This document shows positions 1 to 6,403 of a stretch of 10,449 nucleotides of DNA, piece after piece (the stretch's first letter is position 1; every line of letters begins with the position of its first letter). A program made the position numbers and the translations under genes. The DNA comes from Baffinella frigidus. Its lineage: Eukaryota > Cryptophyceae > Cryptomonadales > Baffinellaceae. The notes beneath the pieces were generated by a model. It was not told where the DNA came from. It ran no database searches and saw nothing but the letters and a program-made list of their open reading frames with translations. Where the stretch lies: positions 147,951-158,399 of the forward strand of contig MU647003.1 of assembly GCA_026770585.1 (NCBI GenBank), read 5' to 3'.

Positions 1-30
1 AGGGCCTGAGGAGGTAGGCCTGGAGGTCTC

Positions 31-109
31 GTGAGTAGGAGTGTGTGGAAGCCTCCCCCCAGACGCCTGCCCCAGCTCGGCCACCATCTGCCCACGGCCG
101 CACCCGCAG
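31..109 (+). repeat. 79-bp direct repeat, copy 1
   Basis: This segment begins with GTGAGTAGGAGTGTGTGGAA and continues through a C-rich stretch to CACCCGCAG. It recurs in the same orientation at 479-556 with scattered substitutions and small length changes in the C run. The two copies bracket the 80-bp repeats at 151-432, so the whole block may be one duplicated unit. No coding potential is visible. Confidence 0.7.
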
Positions 110-150
110 GTTGATACCACACAGCGGGCTACGAGGGGGGTTTTCGGCCC

Positions 151-432
151 AAATCCGGCCACCTTTCCGTTACCGCATACGTAGGAAGCCCCCCTATGCC
201 CCTACGGGTTGCCTACTGTAGGGTCCTACCAAATCCGGCCACCTTTCCGTTACCTTATCCGGAGGAGGCCCCCAATGTCCCTACGGGTTGCCTACCGTAG
301 GGTCCTAGGTCGCTACTTCAGGCGTGGCAACACAGCGGGCTACGAAGGGACCTTCGGGCACTGGAGTTTCCGTTACCTTATCCGTAGGAACCCCCCTATG
401 CCCCTACGGGTTGCCTACCGTAGGGTCCCAGG
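151..432 (+). repeat. 80-bp tandem repeat ending in CCTACCGTAGG-type palindrome
   Basis: Two adjacent copies (151-230 and 231-310) start with AAATCCGGCCACCTTTCCGT, run through a C-rich stretch and CCCTACGGGTTGCCTAC, and end in a short palindrome followed by GGGTCCTA. A third, 5'-truncated copy lies at 367-432. The 57 bp between copies 2 and 3 include CAGCGGGCTACGA, also present near 121-135 and, inverted, near 7600-7612. The last copy is followed by ATCGCTCAGGGGTTATTTAA; a related sequence follows the same palindrome at about 7555-7595. No function can be assigned. Confidence 0.75.
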
Positions 433-478
433 TTTTATCGCTCAGGGGTTATTTAAAATCCCTTCAAAGTCCGGTGTG

Positions 479-556
479 TGAGTGGGAGTGTGCGGAAGCC
501 GCCCCCCCGCCTGCTGCCCCAGCCCCGTTGCCATCTGTCCACGGTCGCAACTTCAG
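479..556 (+). repeat. 79-bp direct repeat, copy 2
   Basis: Second copy of the segment at 31-109, starting TGAGTGGGAGTGTGCGGAAG and ending near CGCAACTTCAG. It lies immediately before the telomere-like array, whose first heptamer follows about 15 bp later. Confidence 0.7.
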
Positions 557-571
557 ATGAATAGGGTAAGG

Positions 572-865
572 TTTAGGGATTAGGGTTTGGGGCTTAGGGT
601 TCAGGGTTCAGGGTATAAGGTTCAGGGTTTAGGGTTTAGGGTTGAGGGTTGAGGGTTGAGGGTTTAGGTTTTAGGGTTGAGGGCTTGGTGCTTAGGGTTT
701 AGGGTTTAGGGTGTAAGGTTTAGGGTTAAGAGTTTAGGGTTTAGGGTTTAGGGTTGAGGGTTGAGGGTGTAGGGTTTGAAGTTCAGGGTTTAGGGTTTGG
801 GGTTTAGGGTTTAGGTTTCAGGGTTTAGGGTTGAGGGTTGAGGGTTTAGGGTGTAGCGTTTAGAG
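572..865 (+). repeat. Degenerate TTTAGGG telomere-like array (42 heptamers)
   Basis: The segment parses into 42 consecutive heptamers with no insertion or deletion. About 14 are exact TTTAGGG, about 8 are TTGAGGG and about 5 are TTCAGGG. The rest are variants such as TTTGGGG, CTTAGGG, TGTAGGG and TGTAAGG. TTTAGGG is the Arabidopsis-type telomere unit, also used by many green algae and some other protists. Because unrelated repeats flank it on both sides, it is an internal or subtelomeric remnant and not a functional end in this window. The G-rich strand runs left to right, which would place an ancestral chromosome end to the right. Confidence 0.9.
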
Positions 866-1137
866 TCCCAAACCGGTTTGGCGAGACCGTCCCCCGACTT
901 GACACATCAGCACACAGCCACGCCAGGTCACTAGTGGGAATTTCAGAACGCGACGTTTCGTTTGGTGGTACAAATGGGTGTGCCTAGAACTTCGGGCACG
1001 CAACCTTTCGTCCATTTCACGTCCACGCTTCACCCAAAATCGTCATTTCCACGTCCGCGCGACATCAGATTAAAAACAAGACTTGTAACCGAAATTTCAA
1101 TTTGCGACCTGGCGAGGGAGTACACGATACGTGTCCC
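866..1137. other. Unassigned spacer
   Basis: No repeat, hairpin or gene stands out here. A forward frame opens at 962 but gains most of its length from the GA microsatellite that follows, so it is not taken as coding. Base composition is mixed, unlike the flanking simple repeats. Confidence 0.5.
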
Positions 1138-1188
1138 GAGAGAGAGAGCAAGAGAGAGAGAGAGCGAGAGAGAGAGAGAGAGAAAGAG

Positions 1189-1251
<63 letters not shown>

Positions 1252-1276
1252 CGAAGAGAGAGAGAGAGAGAGAGAG
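1138..1276 (+). repeat. GA dinucleotide microsatellite, first block
   Basis: Almost pure GA/AG sequence with occasional AAGAG or GCGAG interruptions. The purine/pyrimidine asymmetry keeps several frames open on both strands, giving spurious Arg-Glu or Ser-Leu translations. A 54-bp non-repetitive stretch (1277-1330) separates it from the second block. Confidence 0.95.
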
Positions 1277-1330
1277 CCATGTATCCGTACCACCACGAAC
1301 GCCGCTTCTGCAAACTGATGAGACCGAACC

Positions 1331-1470
1331 AGAGAGAGATCGGGATCGAGAGAGAGAGAGAGACAGATGGAGATGGAGAGGGAGAGGGAGAGGGAGAGAG
1401 AGAGCGATCGAGAGAGCGAGCGAGCGAGCGAGAGGTAGAGAGGGAGAGAGGGAGAGAGGGAGAGGGGGGG

Positions 1471-1503
<33 letters not shown>
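1331..1503 (+). repeat. GA-rich microsatellite, second block
   Basis: GA repeats mixed with GGAGA, GCGA and GATG interruptions. A run of nine or more Gs near 1467-1475 is followed by pure GA up to 1503. It is purine-rich on the plus strand like the first block and probably formed a single tract with it originally. Confidence 0.95.
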
Positions 1504-1504
<1 letters not shown>

Positions 1505-1599
1505 AGGGGCTCGCAACCTGAGAGAGCTCTGCAAGCTGGCGAAGCTCAGCGTGCGAATCCAGCCGCATATCGTATTCGCCCGCCTGCCGGTCCCATAGG

Positions 1600-1663
1600 G
1601 AAACGGTTGAAACGAAAACGGTTTTATTGAAACGAAAATGGTTTTAATGAAAACGGTTTTAAT
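1600..1663 (+). repeat. A-rich short tandem repeat (AAACGGTTTTAAT-type)
   Basis: Several imperfect units built on GAAAACGGTTTTAATGAAA follow one another, each partly self-complementary because AAAACGGTTTT is close to a palindrome. The tract abuts the foldback element beginning at 1694. Confidence 0.75.
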
Positions 1664-1664
1664 C

Positions 1665-1710
1665 TTCTAGGCAATGAAATTTACTACTTCTAGGCAATGA
1701 AATTTACTAC
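1665..1710 (+). repeat. Exact 23-bp tandem duplication at a foldback end
   Basis: The unit TTCTAGGCAATGAAATTTAC plus TAC occurs twice back to back (1665-1687 and 1688-1710) without a mismatch. The second copy forms the left end of the foldback at 1694-1763, so the duplication may be a slipped or partial copy of that element's terminus. Exact identity suggests it is recent. Confidence 0.85.
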
Positions 1711-1763
1711 ACAGAACGGTCTTTACTAGTTATAGTAAAGCAGTTGTGTAGTAATTTTCATTG
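1694..1763. mobile_element. 70-bp foldback/MITE-like element with 31-bp arms
   Basis: The left arm begins GCAATGAAATTTACTACACA and ends CTTTACTA. The right arm at 1733-1763 is its imperfect reverse complement, ending TGTGTAGTAATTTTCATTG. Only a few bases separate the arms. The same terminal motif bounds the elements at 5144-5403 and 6205-6347, so this looks like the smallest member of a dispersed non-autonomous family. No coding sequence lies inside. Mobility is inferred from structure; no target-site duplication was identified. Confidence 0.7.
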
Positions 1764-2018
1764 ATTCCCAAGGTTTTAAATTACACCGCATGAGATTTTC
1801 GCCCGCGTGCCGCTCCGCCTGTTCCACCCAGGATTGTCGGGGGGGGTTATTGATTTAATTAGGATTCACAAGTAAAATTACTTATGCATAAAAATTTATC
1901 CTATGACTTCTCCTAAGAAACATCCGCCTGCCGGTCCCACGCCGCATTCTTGAAGGGGGTCGCCAAAAGTCAATTCCTCCTCAAGGCAGAGTTTTCAAAA
2001 GTTAACATGCGTGTCCTG
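1764..2018. other. Unassigned AT-rich spacer
   Basis: The region is AT-rich and contains a small palindrome-like AAGTAAAATTACTT. CGCCTGCCGGTCCCA near 1925 repeats a segment near 1580, and a looser version lies near 1805. Nothing gene-like is visible. Confidence 0.5.
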
Positions 2019-2231
2019 ACATAGGAAGACCGGCACCTGGCGCTTTATCACACACCTCAAGGCGCAAGGCCCACGTTGAGGACCTGTATATGTGTAGTAA
2101 ATTTCATTGCCATTAAGTTTTGCGGCTCTGCGCCCCGTAGCTGACTATTGAGATCACTCAACTCAAGGCGCAAGGCCCACATTGAGGACCTGTATCGAGA
2201 GTAATGAAGAAGAAGAAGACTCGAGAGTAAT

Positions 2232-2262
2232 GAAGAAGAAGAAGAAGAAGAAGAAGAAGAAG
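2232..2262 (+). repeat. GAA trinucleotide microsatellite
   Basis: About ten GAA units follow AGAGTAAT. A shorter GAA tract with the same leader lies just upstream at 2206-2219, so leader and microsatellite were duplicated together. Confidence 0.9.
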
Positions 2263-2611
2263 ACTTGGAGACAGCATCGCAGGGTGCGCGAAACGGCACC
2301 ACATGATGTGGGTGTTAAGGGCGCATACCCCGACTAACACATAAAATGACTTACGCCGACTCGAACATAAAATGACTTTTCACATAGGAAGACCGGCACC
2401 TAGAGCTTCGTCACACACCTCAAGGCGCAAGGCCCACATTGAGGACCGTCATCTCTGGGACCAGCCACCAAGCGGCGATCGTCTGTGTATCACATCGCAT
2501 ACCTCCTGTTTCTGAGCCGGGCCCGTTTCTCAAGGCGCAAAGGCGCATACACTTTTGTATCACTCAACTCAAGGCTCAAAGGCCTTATTTAGGGCCTGTA
2601 TCGAGAGTAAT

Positions 2612-2661
2612 GAAGAAGAAGAAGAAGAAGAAGAAGAAGAAGAAGAAGAAGAAGAAGAAGA
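2612..2661 (+). repeat. GAA trinucleotide microsatellite, longer copy
   Basis: About 16 GAA units sit in the same context as the tract at 2232-2262, with the same leader and the same GACTTGGAGAC follower. The length difference between homologous copies shows expansion or contraction. One frame reads it as Met plus polylysine, but there is no other sign of coding. Confidence 0.9.
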
Positions 2662-2699
2662 CTTGGAGACGGCATCGCAGGGTGCGCGAGACGGCACCA

Positions 2700-2794
2700 A
2701 GATTTCAAATCCTTTTTAAACGAGGTCTCGTTTTATAATTTGTACCAGAACGAGTTGCTTTGCAAAACTCACATTGGTTTGCGTCACTATGAAT
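2700..2794. repeat. About 95-bp insertion relative to the homologous copy
   Basis: In the copy near 2294-2310, GGCACCA runs almost directly into ATGATGTGGGTG. In the second copy the same two flanks (about 2693-2699 and 2795-2806) are separated by about 95 bp of other sequence. The right half of this insert (CGAGTTGCTTTGCAAAACT, then CGTCACTATGAA) resembles 3462-3502, where CGAGTTACTTTACAAAACTA and CGTCACTATGAA occur. The insert therefore belongs to a repeat family present elsewhere in the window. A deletion in the first copy is the alternative. Confidence 0.6.
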
Positions 2795-2902
2795 ATGATG
2801 TGGGTGTTAAGGGCGCATACGCCGACTCACACATAAAATGACTTTTCACATAGGAAGACCGGTACCTAGGCGGCCTGCGAGACGGCATAGAGTAGGCTCA
2901 TA

Positions 2903-2982
2903 CGCCCTACAGTAGGGCCCTAGGACCTGCCTAGGACCCCCTACATCGCCCTACAGTAGGGCCCTAGGACCTGCCTAGGACC
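2903..2982 (+). repeat. 36-bp direct repeat with period 44, palindrome-rich
   Basis: The segment beginning CGCCCTACAGTAGGGCCCTA and ending TGCCTAGGACC occurs identically at 2903-2938 and 2947-2982. It contains CCTACAGTAGG and CCTAGG, so each copy can fold on itself. The motif belongs to the CCTACNGTAGGG palindrome class seen near 211, 289, 413, 3267, 3332, 7541 and 7865. Confidence 0.9.
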
Positions 2983-3023
2983 TGTAGGGGGTCCTTTACG
3001 ACCCCCTCGCCTCTTAAGGGATA

Positions 3024-3114
3024 GTGCATGGTGCATGGTGCATTGTGTATGGTGTATGGTGTAAGGTGTATGGTGTATGGTGTAGGGTGTAGGGTGTAGG
3101 GTGTAGGGTGTAGG
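3024..3114 (+). repeat. 7-bp tandem array with left-to-right unit change
   Basis: Thirteen heptamers lie in perfect register. The unit changes along the array from GTGCATG through GTGTATG to five copies of GTGTAGG at the right. The last form resembles the TGTAGGG variants of the array at 572-865, so a telomere-like origin is possible but not shown. Minus-strand frames through it give a His-Thr-Pro-Tyr repeat with no coding meaning. Confidence 0.9.
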
Positions 3115-3152
3115 GATACCTACCGCGGTTTGCGAGACGACACGGGCGGCAG

Positions 3153-3240
3153 ACACCTGGCGCTATATCACTCAACTCAAGGCTCAAGGGCCTCGTGTAT
3201 CGAGAGTGATAACGCATCGAGAGTAATAACGAAGAAGACG
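3153..3240 (+). repeat. Diverged copy of the CTCAAGGCTCAAGG family
   Basis: This block repeats CACCTGGCGCTATATCACTC, then AACTCAAGGCTCAAGGGCCT, then GTATCGAGAGTGATAACGC, matching the family at 2019-2875. Here the GAA tract is reduced to a few bases (CGAAGAAGACG). It runs straight into the 210-bp direct repeat that starts at 3246. Confidence 0.75.
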
Positions 3241-3245
3241 ACCTT

Positions 3246-3466
3246 GCGCGGCCTGCGAGAGGAGCCTGCCTACGGTAGGTCATAGGGGCCTAGGGGGGGG
3301 GTCCTACGAAACAGTAGGTCCTAGGAGCCCTACGGCCTACCGTAGGCAATACCGTAGGCTTGCCTACCCGGTTTTCAGGACGTCACCCTATTAAGGTACC
3401 TGGCGCGGCCTGTGAGAGGCGCCTGGCGGGCGCGCGAGCTCAGCAGGGTGCACGAGCTCGGCGAGT
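3246..3466 (+). repeat. Long direct repeat, copy 1
   Basis: It begins GCGCGGCCTGCGAGAGGAGC and contains CCTACGGTAGGTCATAGG, a G run, CCTACCGTAGGC and GGTTTTCAGGACGT. It ends in CTCAGCAGGGTGCACGAGCT. The homologous copy lies 414 bp downstream at 3660-3870 with few differences. GGTACCTGGCGCGGCCTG also occurs inside each copy near its right end, so the start of the unit is repeated internally. Confidence 0.85.
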
Positions 3467-3659
3467 TACTTTACAAAACTAAGTCGGGGGGACGTCACTA
3501 TGAACCTGTCGCGGCCCCCACGCTGTCGATGATACGCGCCGCGAACACAACGTTCTGGAAATCGACGGTTTGGTCTCTCCGTGAGGGTTGGTGGTTCGCT
3601 CCCCGTCGTAGGTCGTAGGTTACGAGCCTCGCCAGGAAGGTACGGATGACAGGTACCTG
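3467..3659 (+). repeat. Spacer with insert-like and GC-module fragments
   Basis: The first 35 bp resemble the right half of the 2700-2794 insert. A GC-rich stretch near 3517-3550 (ACGCTGTCGATGATACGCGC) matches the module tandemly repeated at 3865-4735, making this an isolated, more diverged copy. The remainder, including TCGTAGGTCGTAGGTTACGA, shows nothing recognisable. A 68-codon forward frame crosses the area but is assembled from repeats. Confidence 0.6.
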
Positions 3660-3870
3660 GCGCGGCCTGCGAGAGGCGCCTGCCTACGGTAGGTCATAGG
3701 GGCCTAGGGGGGGGGGGCTACGAAACATTAGGTCCTAGGAGCCCTACCGTAGGCAACACCGTAGGCTTGCCTACCCGGTTTTCAGGACGTTGCCCTGTTA
3801 AGGTACCTGGCGCGGCCTGCGAGAGGCGCCAGGCGCGCGCGCGTGCTCAGCAGGGTGCTTGAGCTCGGCG
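3660..3870 (+). repeat. Long direct repeat, copy 2
   Basis: Second copy of the 3246-3466 repeat. It differs mainly in the length of the G run near 3700, in loss of a few bases around the CCTACCGTAGGC palindrome, and in a longer CGCGCGCG stretch near 3835. It leads directly into the compound tandem repeat that starts at 3865. Confidence 0.85.
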
Positions 3871-4735
3871 CCGACGCTGTCGATGATGCGCGCCGCGAAC
3901 ATCACCCGCTCCATCAGGGTGGCAGCTGCGCGCGCGGCCCGGGAAAGAGGCCAGTCACTTTGTGTGGTAACTTGGACCCAGACTGTGCGGTAATTTGGAC
4001 CCAGACTGTGTGGTAATTTGGACCCAATTGTGTAGTAATTTTGAACTATCAATATCTGACATCGCATCAATATTATCAGGTTTATCCAGTTGTGTGGCAA
4101 TTCGGCGCCGACGCTGTCGATGATGCGCGCCGCGAACATCACCCGCTCCATCGGTGTCGCAGCTGCGCGCGCGGCCCGGGAAAGAGGTCAGTCACTTTGT
4201 GTGGTAACGTGGGCACTGCGTTTCGCGAAATTTACTGCAGAGATGCTTTATTTACTATCGCTAGTACGACCCGATTGTGTGGTAATTTGGGCCCGATTGT
4301 GTGGTAATGTGGACCCGTTTGCGTAGTACGTTGGACGCAATTGCGTAGTAATGTGGACGCAATTGTGTAGTAATGTGGAACCAGTTGTGTGGCAATTCGG
4401 CGCCGACGCTCTCGATGATGCGCGCCGCGAACATCACCCGCTCCATCGGTGTGGCAGCTGCGCGCGGCCCGGGAAAGAGGCCGGTCACTTTGTGTGGTAA
4501 TTTCGACCCAGATTGTGCGGTAATGTGGACCCAGACTGCGCGGTAATGTGGACCCAGACTGTGTGGTAATTTGGACCCAGTTGTGTAGTAATTTTGAACT
4601 ATTGATATCTGACATCGCATCAATATTTTCAGGTTTATCCAGCTGTGTGGCAATTCGGCCCCCCGACGCTCTCGCTGATCCGCGCCGCGAACATCACCCG
4701 CTCCATCGGCGCCGCCGGTCGTCTTTCGACCTATG
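3865..4735. repeat. Compound tandem repeat: GC-rich module plus 22/23-bp arrays
   Basis: A GC-rich module of about 95 bp starts at 3865, 4102 and 4397, with a shorter fourth copy at 4655. It begins TCGGCGCCGACGCTGTCGAT and includes CGCCGCGAACATCACCCGCT and CGGCCCGGGAAAGAGG. Between modules lie AT-rich arrays of TGTGTGGTAATTTGGACCCA-type units of 22 or 23 bp, with about three units after module 1 and at least four after modules 2 and 3. A 64-bp linker containing ATATCTGACATCGCATCAAT recurs at about 4042 and 4598. Spacings of 237, 295 and 258 bp differ mostly through unit number. Several frames run through it, but their peptides are repeat translations. Confidence 0.9.
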
Positions 4736-4868
4736 ACCTACCGTAGGCAATACTTGTTAGGTCCTCCTCCAGTGGCTTGCCTCGCCTTGAAAGGCCCTTA
4801 CGACGGCGTGCCTCCTCTTTCATCACCCATCAGTGCCTCCATCGGTGCCGCCGGTCGTTTTTCGACCT
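4702..4868 (+). repeat. 31-bp direct repeat bracketing a spacer
   Basis: TCCATCGGCGCCGCCGGTCG followed by a CTTTCGACCT-like end occurs at 4702-4732. It recurs with two or three differences at 4838-4868. The first copy is continuous with the last GC-rich module of the compound repeat. The roughly 105 bp between the copies contains one more CCTACCGTAGGC palindrome near 4738 and nothing else recognisable. Confidence 0.75.
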
Positions 4869-4997
4869 TGGCTTTTTCATTTTAGAAGTCCACTTCCTTC
4901 AGGATTCAAGTGATGTTTTGTACTAGTGTGTCCCGTCCTCGCTCGGAAGCTGGCGGTAGGGGTTCCTCCATTTTCTCCGTTGGAGGATGATGATTTC

Positions 4998-5046
4998 GGG
5001 GGTAGGGTTGAGGGGGTAGGGGTAGGGTGGAGGGGTTGGGGGTTAG
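4998..5046 (+). repeat. Short G-rich telomere-like tract
   Basis: The stretch GGGGGTAGGGTTGAGGGGGT and the following bases resemble the TTGAGGG and TGTAGGG variants of the first array, but the 7-bp register is lost. It could be a decayed heptamer array or simple G-rich sequence. Confidence 0.5.
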
Positions 5047-5082
5047 GATTATGCGTGATGCGCACATGACCTTATCCGATAC

Positions 5083-5132
5083 GCTAGTGGAGAGTGGGTT
5101 TAGGAAACCTATATAAACCCACTCTCCACTAG
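5083..5132. repeat. Perfect 19-bp inverted repeat (hairpin)
   Basis: CTAGTGGAGAGTGGGTTTA at 5083-5101 pairs exactly with 5114-5132 across a 12-base spacer. The leading 15 bases recur near 6365-6379 with an inverted CCACTAGC at 6392, giving a smaller related hairpin. The perfect arms suggest either recent formation or maintained symmetry. Confidence 0.9.
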
Positions 5133-5143
5133 TGCTGAGAAGT

Positions 5144-5403
5144 AGGAAACCTGTGTTTCTTTCATTTCCTGGCAACGAAAGTTACTATACAAGTGCTTTA
5201 TTAGTACTACCACTCGGTGGGCTACGAGGGTTTCGTTGACCCCAGATTCCGGGGTGTTACGTGACCAATTTGCATTGGAAAAAACTTTAAAGTTCAGTAT
5301 CTTCAGGTAAGTTGACTTTTGATGAAAGGTTCGTAGTCCACTGTGTGGGTAAGAACGAATTGTGTTGTAATTTTCGTTGCCAGGAGATGAAAGAAAAATA
5401 GGT
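5144..5403. mobile_element. 260-bp foldback element, arms of 50 to 85 bp
   Basis: The left arm starts GGAAACCTGTGTTTCTTTCA and continues CCTGGCAACGAAAGTTACTA. The right end, 5357-5403, is its reverse complement with scattered mismatches. Similarity extends inward, with CGGTGGGCTACGAG at about 5216 opposing CGTAGTCCACTG at about 5331. The CAACGAAA(A/G)TTAC motif in both arms is the terminal motif of the 1694 and 6205 elements. About 100 bp of non-repeated centre contains no open frame of note. No transposase is present, so it would be non-autonomous. Confidence 0.7.
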
Positions 5404-5436
5404 TTCCCCGGACAAGGCTGTTTTGAGCAGCCTCCA

Positions 5437-5645
5437 CTCGAGGCTAGAAGTGTGACTGTTTTAAAACAGAGCTTCTCTTACAAGTGAAGGGGGGGAAATA
5501 AATGTGTAGTAATTTTCATACAAATAGGGGCATTTGGTCACGTAGCTCAAGTTATAATAACTTGAGCTACGTGACCAAGCATGCCCGTGACTGGTACTAA
5601 ATGTAACAACCCCACATTTAAAATGCCCCCTCTTCCAGCCTCGAG
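5437..5645. mobile_element. Foldback element E1 (209 bp) with central palindrome
   Basis: It is bounded by CTCGAGGCT inverted ends; the terminal 29 bp pair at about 22 positions. It contains TTTTAAAACAGAGCTTCT, TTACAAGTGAAG, a TGTGTAGTAATTTTCA motif at 5503 and AATAGGGGCATTTGGTCACG. A central 45-bp palindrome follows, then TGCCCGTGACTGGTACTAAA and CAACCCCACATTTAAAATG. These flanks are nearly identical to element E2 at 7043-7252. No frame of significance lies inside. A non-autonomous DNA transposon or foldback is the simplest reading. Confidence 0.75.
5534..5578. repeat. Perfect 22-bp-arm palindrome at the centre of E1
   Basis: TTGGTCACGTAGCTCAAGTT plus AT forms the left arm. After a single A, its exact reverse complement runs to 5578. 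The outer part (TGGTCACGT) is shared with E2, but the inner AGCTCAAGTTAT is not. It could extrude as a cruciform or, if transcribed, form a tight hairpin. Confidence 0.95.
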
Positions 5646-5763
5646 TGGCTCGCGAGCAGGTGATTGCTCATAAGTCGCCTTCAGGGTGGAGAGCAGAGGG
5701 CCCGTCACAAAACCCACTCGAGCGGCGAGGTAGCTGCGCGGGGGTTCGGGTGTAATCTCCGTA

Positions 5764-5895
5764 GAATTGATCAATTCCTTCTGGCGCAGTATTGTTCAAT
5801 TCCTTCTAGCGCAACAAAATTTACTGCACAGATGCTTTACTAAATTATTCCTAGTGTGGCCCAATTGTGTGGTAATTTTGACCCAATCGTGTAGT
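5764..5895. repeat. Decayed copy of the TTTACTACACA / TGTGTAGTAA element
   Basis: A 14-bp palindrome GAATTGATCAATTC begins this stretch, and CAATTCCTTCT occurs twice. It continues GCGCAACAAAATTTACTGCA, GATGCTTTACTA and TTGTGTGGTAATTTTGACCC. The order matches a left end, a short centre and a right end of the foldback at 1694-1763. A similar arrangement occurs at about 4222-4300. The right end (TGTGGTAATTT + GACCCAAT) is the unit amplified in the 22/23-bp arrays. Confidence 0.55.
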
Positions 5896-5911
5896 TTGGC
5901 TTGGATTCAGA

Positions 5912-5960
5912 TGGGGGGAAGGGGTGGGGGCGGGTGGTGGTGAAAGGGGGAGGGGGGGGG
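5912..5960 (+). other. G-rich tract with quadruplex pattern
   Basis: Runs of 6, 4, 5, 3, 5 and 9 Gs are separated by short spacers, several only one or two bases long. This fits the usual four-tract quadruplex pattern. Whether it folds, or has any role, cannot be judged from sequence alone. Confidence 0.6.
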
Positions 5961-6045
5961 TGCCTGCGAGAGTGCTGAGAAGTAGCTCTGCTGAGTTGGA
6001 AGTGAGAGGGAGATCCGCTGGGATGGCAGGTGCCTGTTTGAGGGT

Positions 6046-6197
6046 ACCGAGGCTCGTCACCTGTCCGACCGAGGCTCGTCACCTGTCCGACCGAGGCTCA
6101 CAGGTCGGGATGAGCCACGCACCATCATGTCAAGCACCATCATGTCAAGGTGTCAACCTCGAACGCACCATCATGTCAAGGAGTCGACCTCGAAAGC
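6046..6197 (+). repeat. Two short tandem repeats (22 bp and 31 bp)
   Basis: ACCGAGGCTCGTCACCTGTC plus CG occurs exactly twice (6046-6067 and 6068-6089), then begins a third time. Next, GCACCATCATGTCAAG occurs at 6119, 6134 and 6165; the last two copies continue with similar GTCAACCTCGAA or GTCGACCTCGAA tails. The sequence leads directly into the foldback at 6205. Confidence 0.85.
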
Positions 6198-6204
6198 TGA
6201 CACC

Positions 6205-6347
6205 TTCATCTCCACAAAGGTATTAATTAATTGCTTTTGGCGCAACGAAATTTACTACACAAACGCTCTACTATCACTTTTATGAGCAAATCGTGTAGTA
6301 ATTTTCGTTGCCGAAAAGCAATTAATTAATACTTGTATGGAGATCAA
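6205..6347. mobile_element. 143-bp foldback element with about 57-bp arms
   Basis: The left arm (6205-6262) reads TTCATCTCCACAAAGGTATT, then AATTAATTGCTTTTGGCGCA, then ACGAAATTTACTACACAAA. The right arm (6291-6347) is its reverse complement with a few mismatches and short gaps. The inner half of each arm is the CAACGAAATTTACTACACA terminal motif; the outer half is unique here. An inserted 1694-type element could have had its flanking DNA copied in inverted orientation. The spacer is about 28 bases and no gene lies inside. Confidence 0.75.
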
Positions 6348-6403
6348 CCTGCTACGCCTGCGAGCTAGTGGAGAGTGGGCCACTTATGTTTCCACTAGCT
6401 TGA

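Larger units (their letters stand above)
2019..2875 (+). repeat. Mosaic repeat family (CTCAAGGCGCAAGGCCC units)
   Basis: A recurring block reads ACATAGGAAGACCGGCACCT, then a TCACNCACCTCAAGG stretch, then CCCACATTGAGGACCTGTAT. Full or partial copies lie near 2019-2088, 2153-2200, 2381-2449 and 2561-2610, with the leading part alone at 2847-2868. Two copies are followed by TCGAGAGTAATGAAG and a GAA microsatellite, then by GACTTGGAGAC and GCATCGCAGGGTGCGCG. The segment GATGTGGGTGTTAAGGGCGC occurs at about 2304 and 2797. All copies share one orientation, which points to tandem amplification followed by insertion and deletion. Confidence 0.85.

Noticed and set aside
572-865. True chromosome end
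   Set aside because: The array is degenerate and followed by more than 9 kb of other sequence on the G-rich-strand side, so it is internal here.
962-1598. Several open frames of 88 to 167 codons on both strands with Arg-Glu or Ser-Leu repeats
   Set aside because: They exist only because the GA microsatellite has no stop codons in most frames; the peptides are pure simple-sequence translations.
2439-2738. Forward 99-codon frame with a polylysine run
   Set aside because: Translation of the GAA microsatellite inside a duplicated non-coding repeat; the homologous copy does not preserve the frame.
3412-3618. Forward 68-codon frame
   Set aside because: Composed of the end of the long direct repeat, an insert fragment and a GC-module fragment; no independent support.
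3961-4605. CRISPR array from 22/23-bp repeats
   Set aside because: Units are directly tandem without unique spacers and vary too much; no cas-like gene is nearby.
3798-4653. Frames of 78 to 130 codons on both strands with repeated peptides such as MERVMFAARIIDSVGA
   Set aside because: They read through alternating GC-rich modules and 22/23-bp arrays. Frame continuity breaks between modules and both strands are equally open, so no CDS is called. The module itself is kept as a finding.
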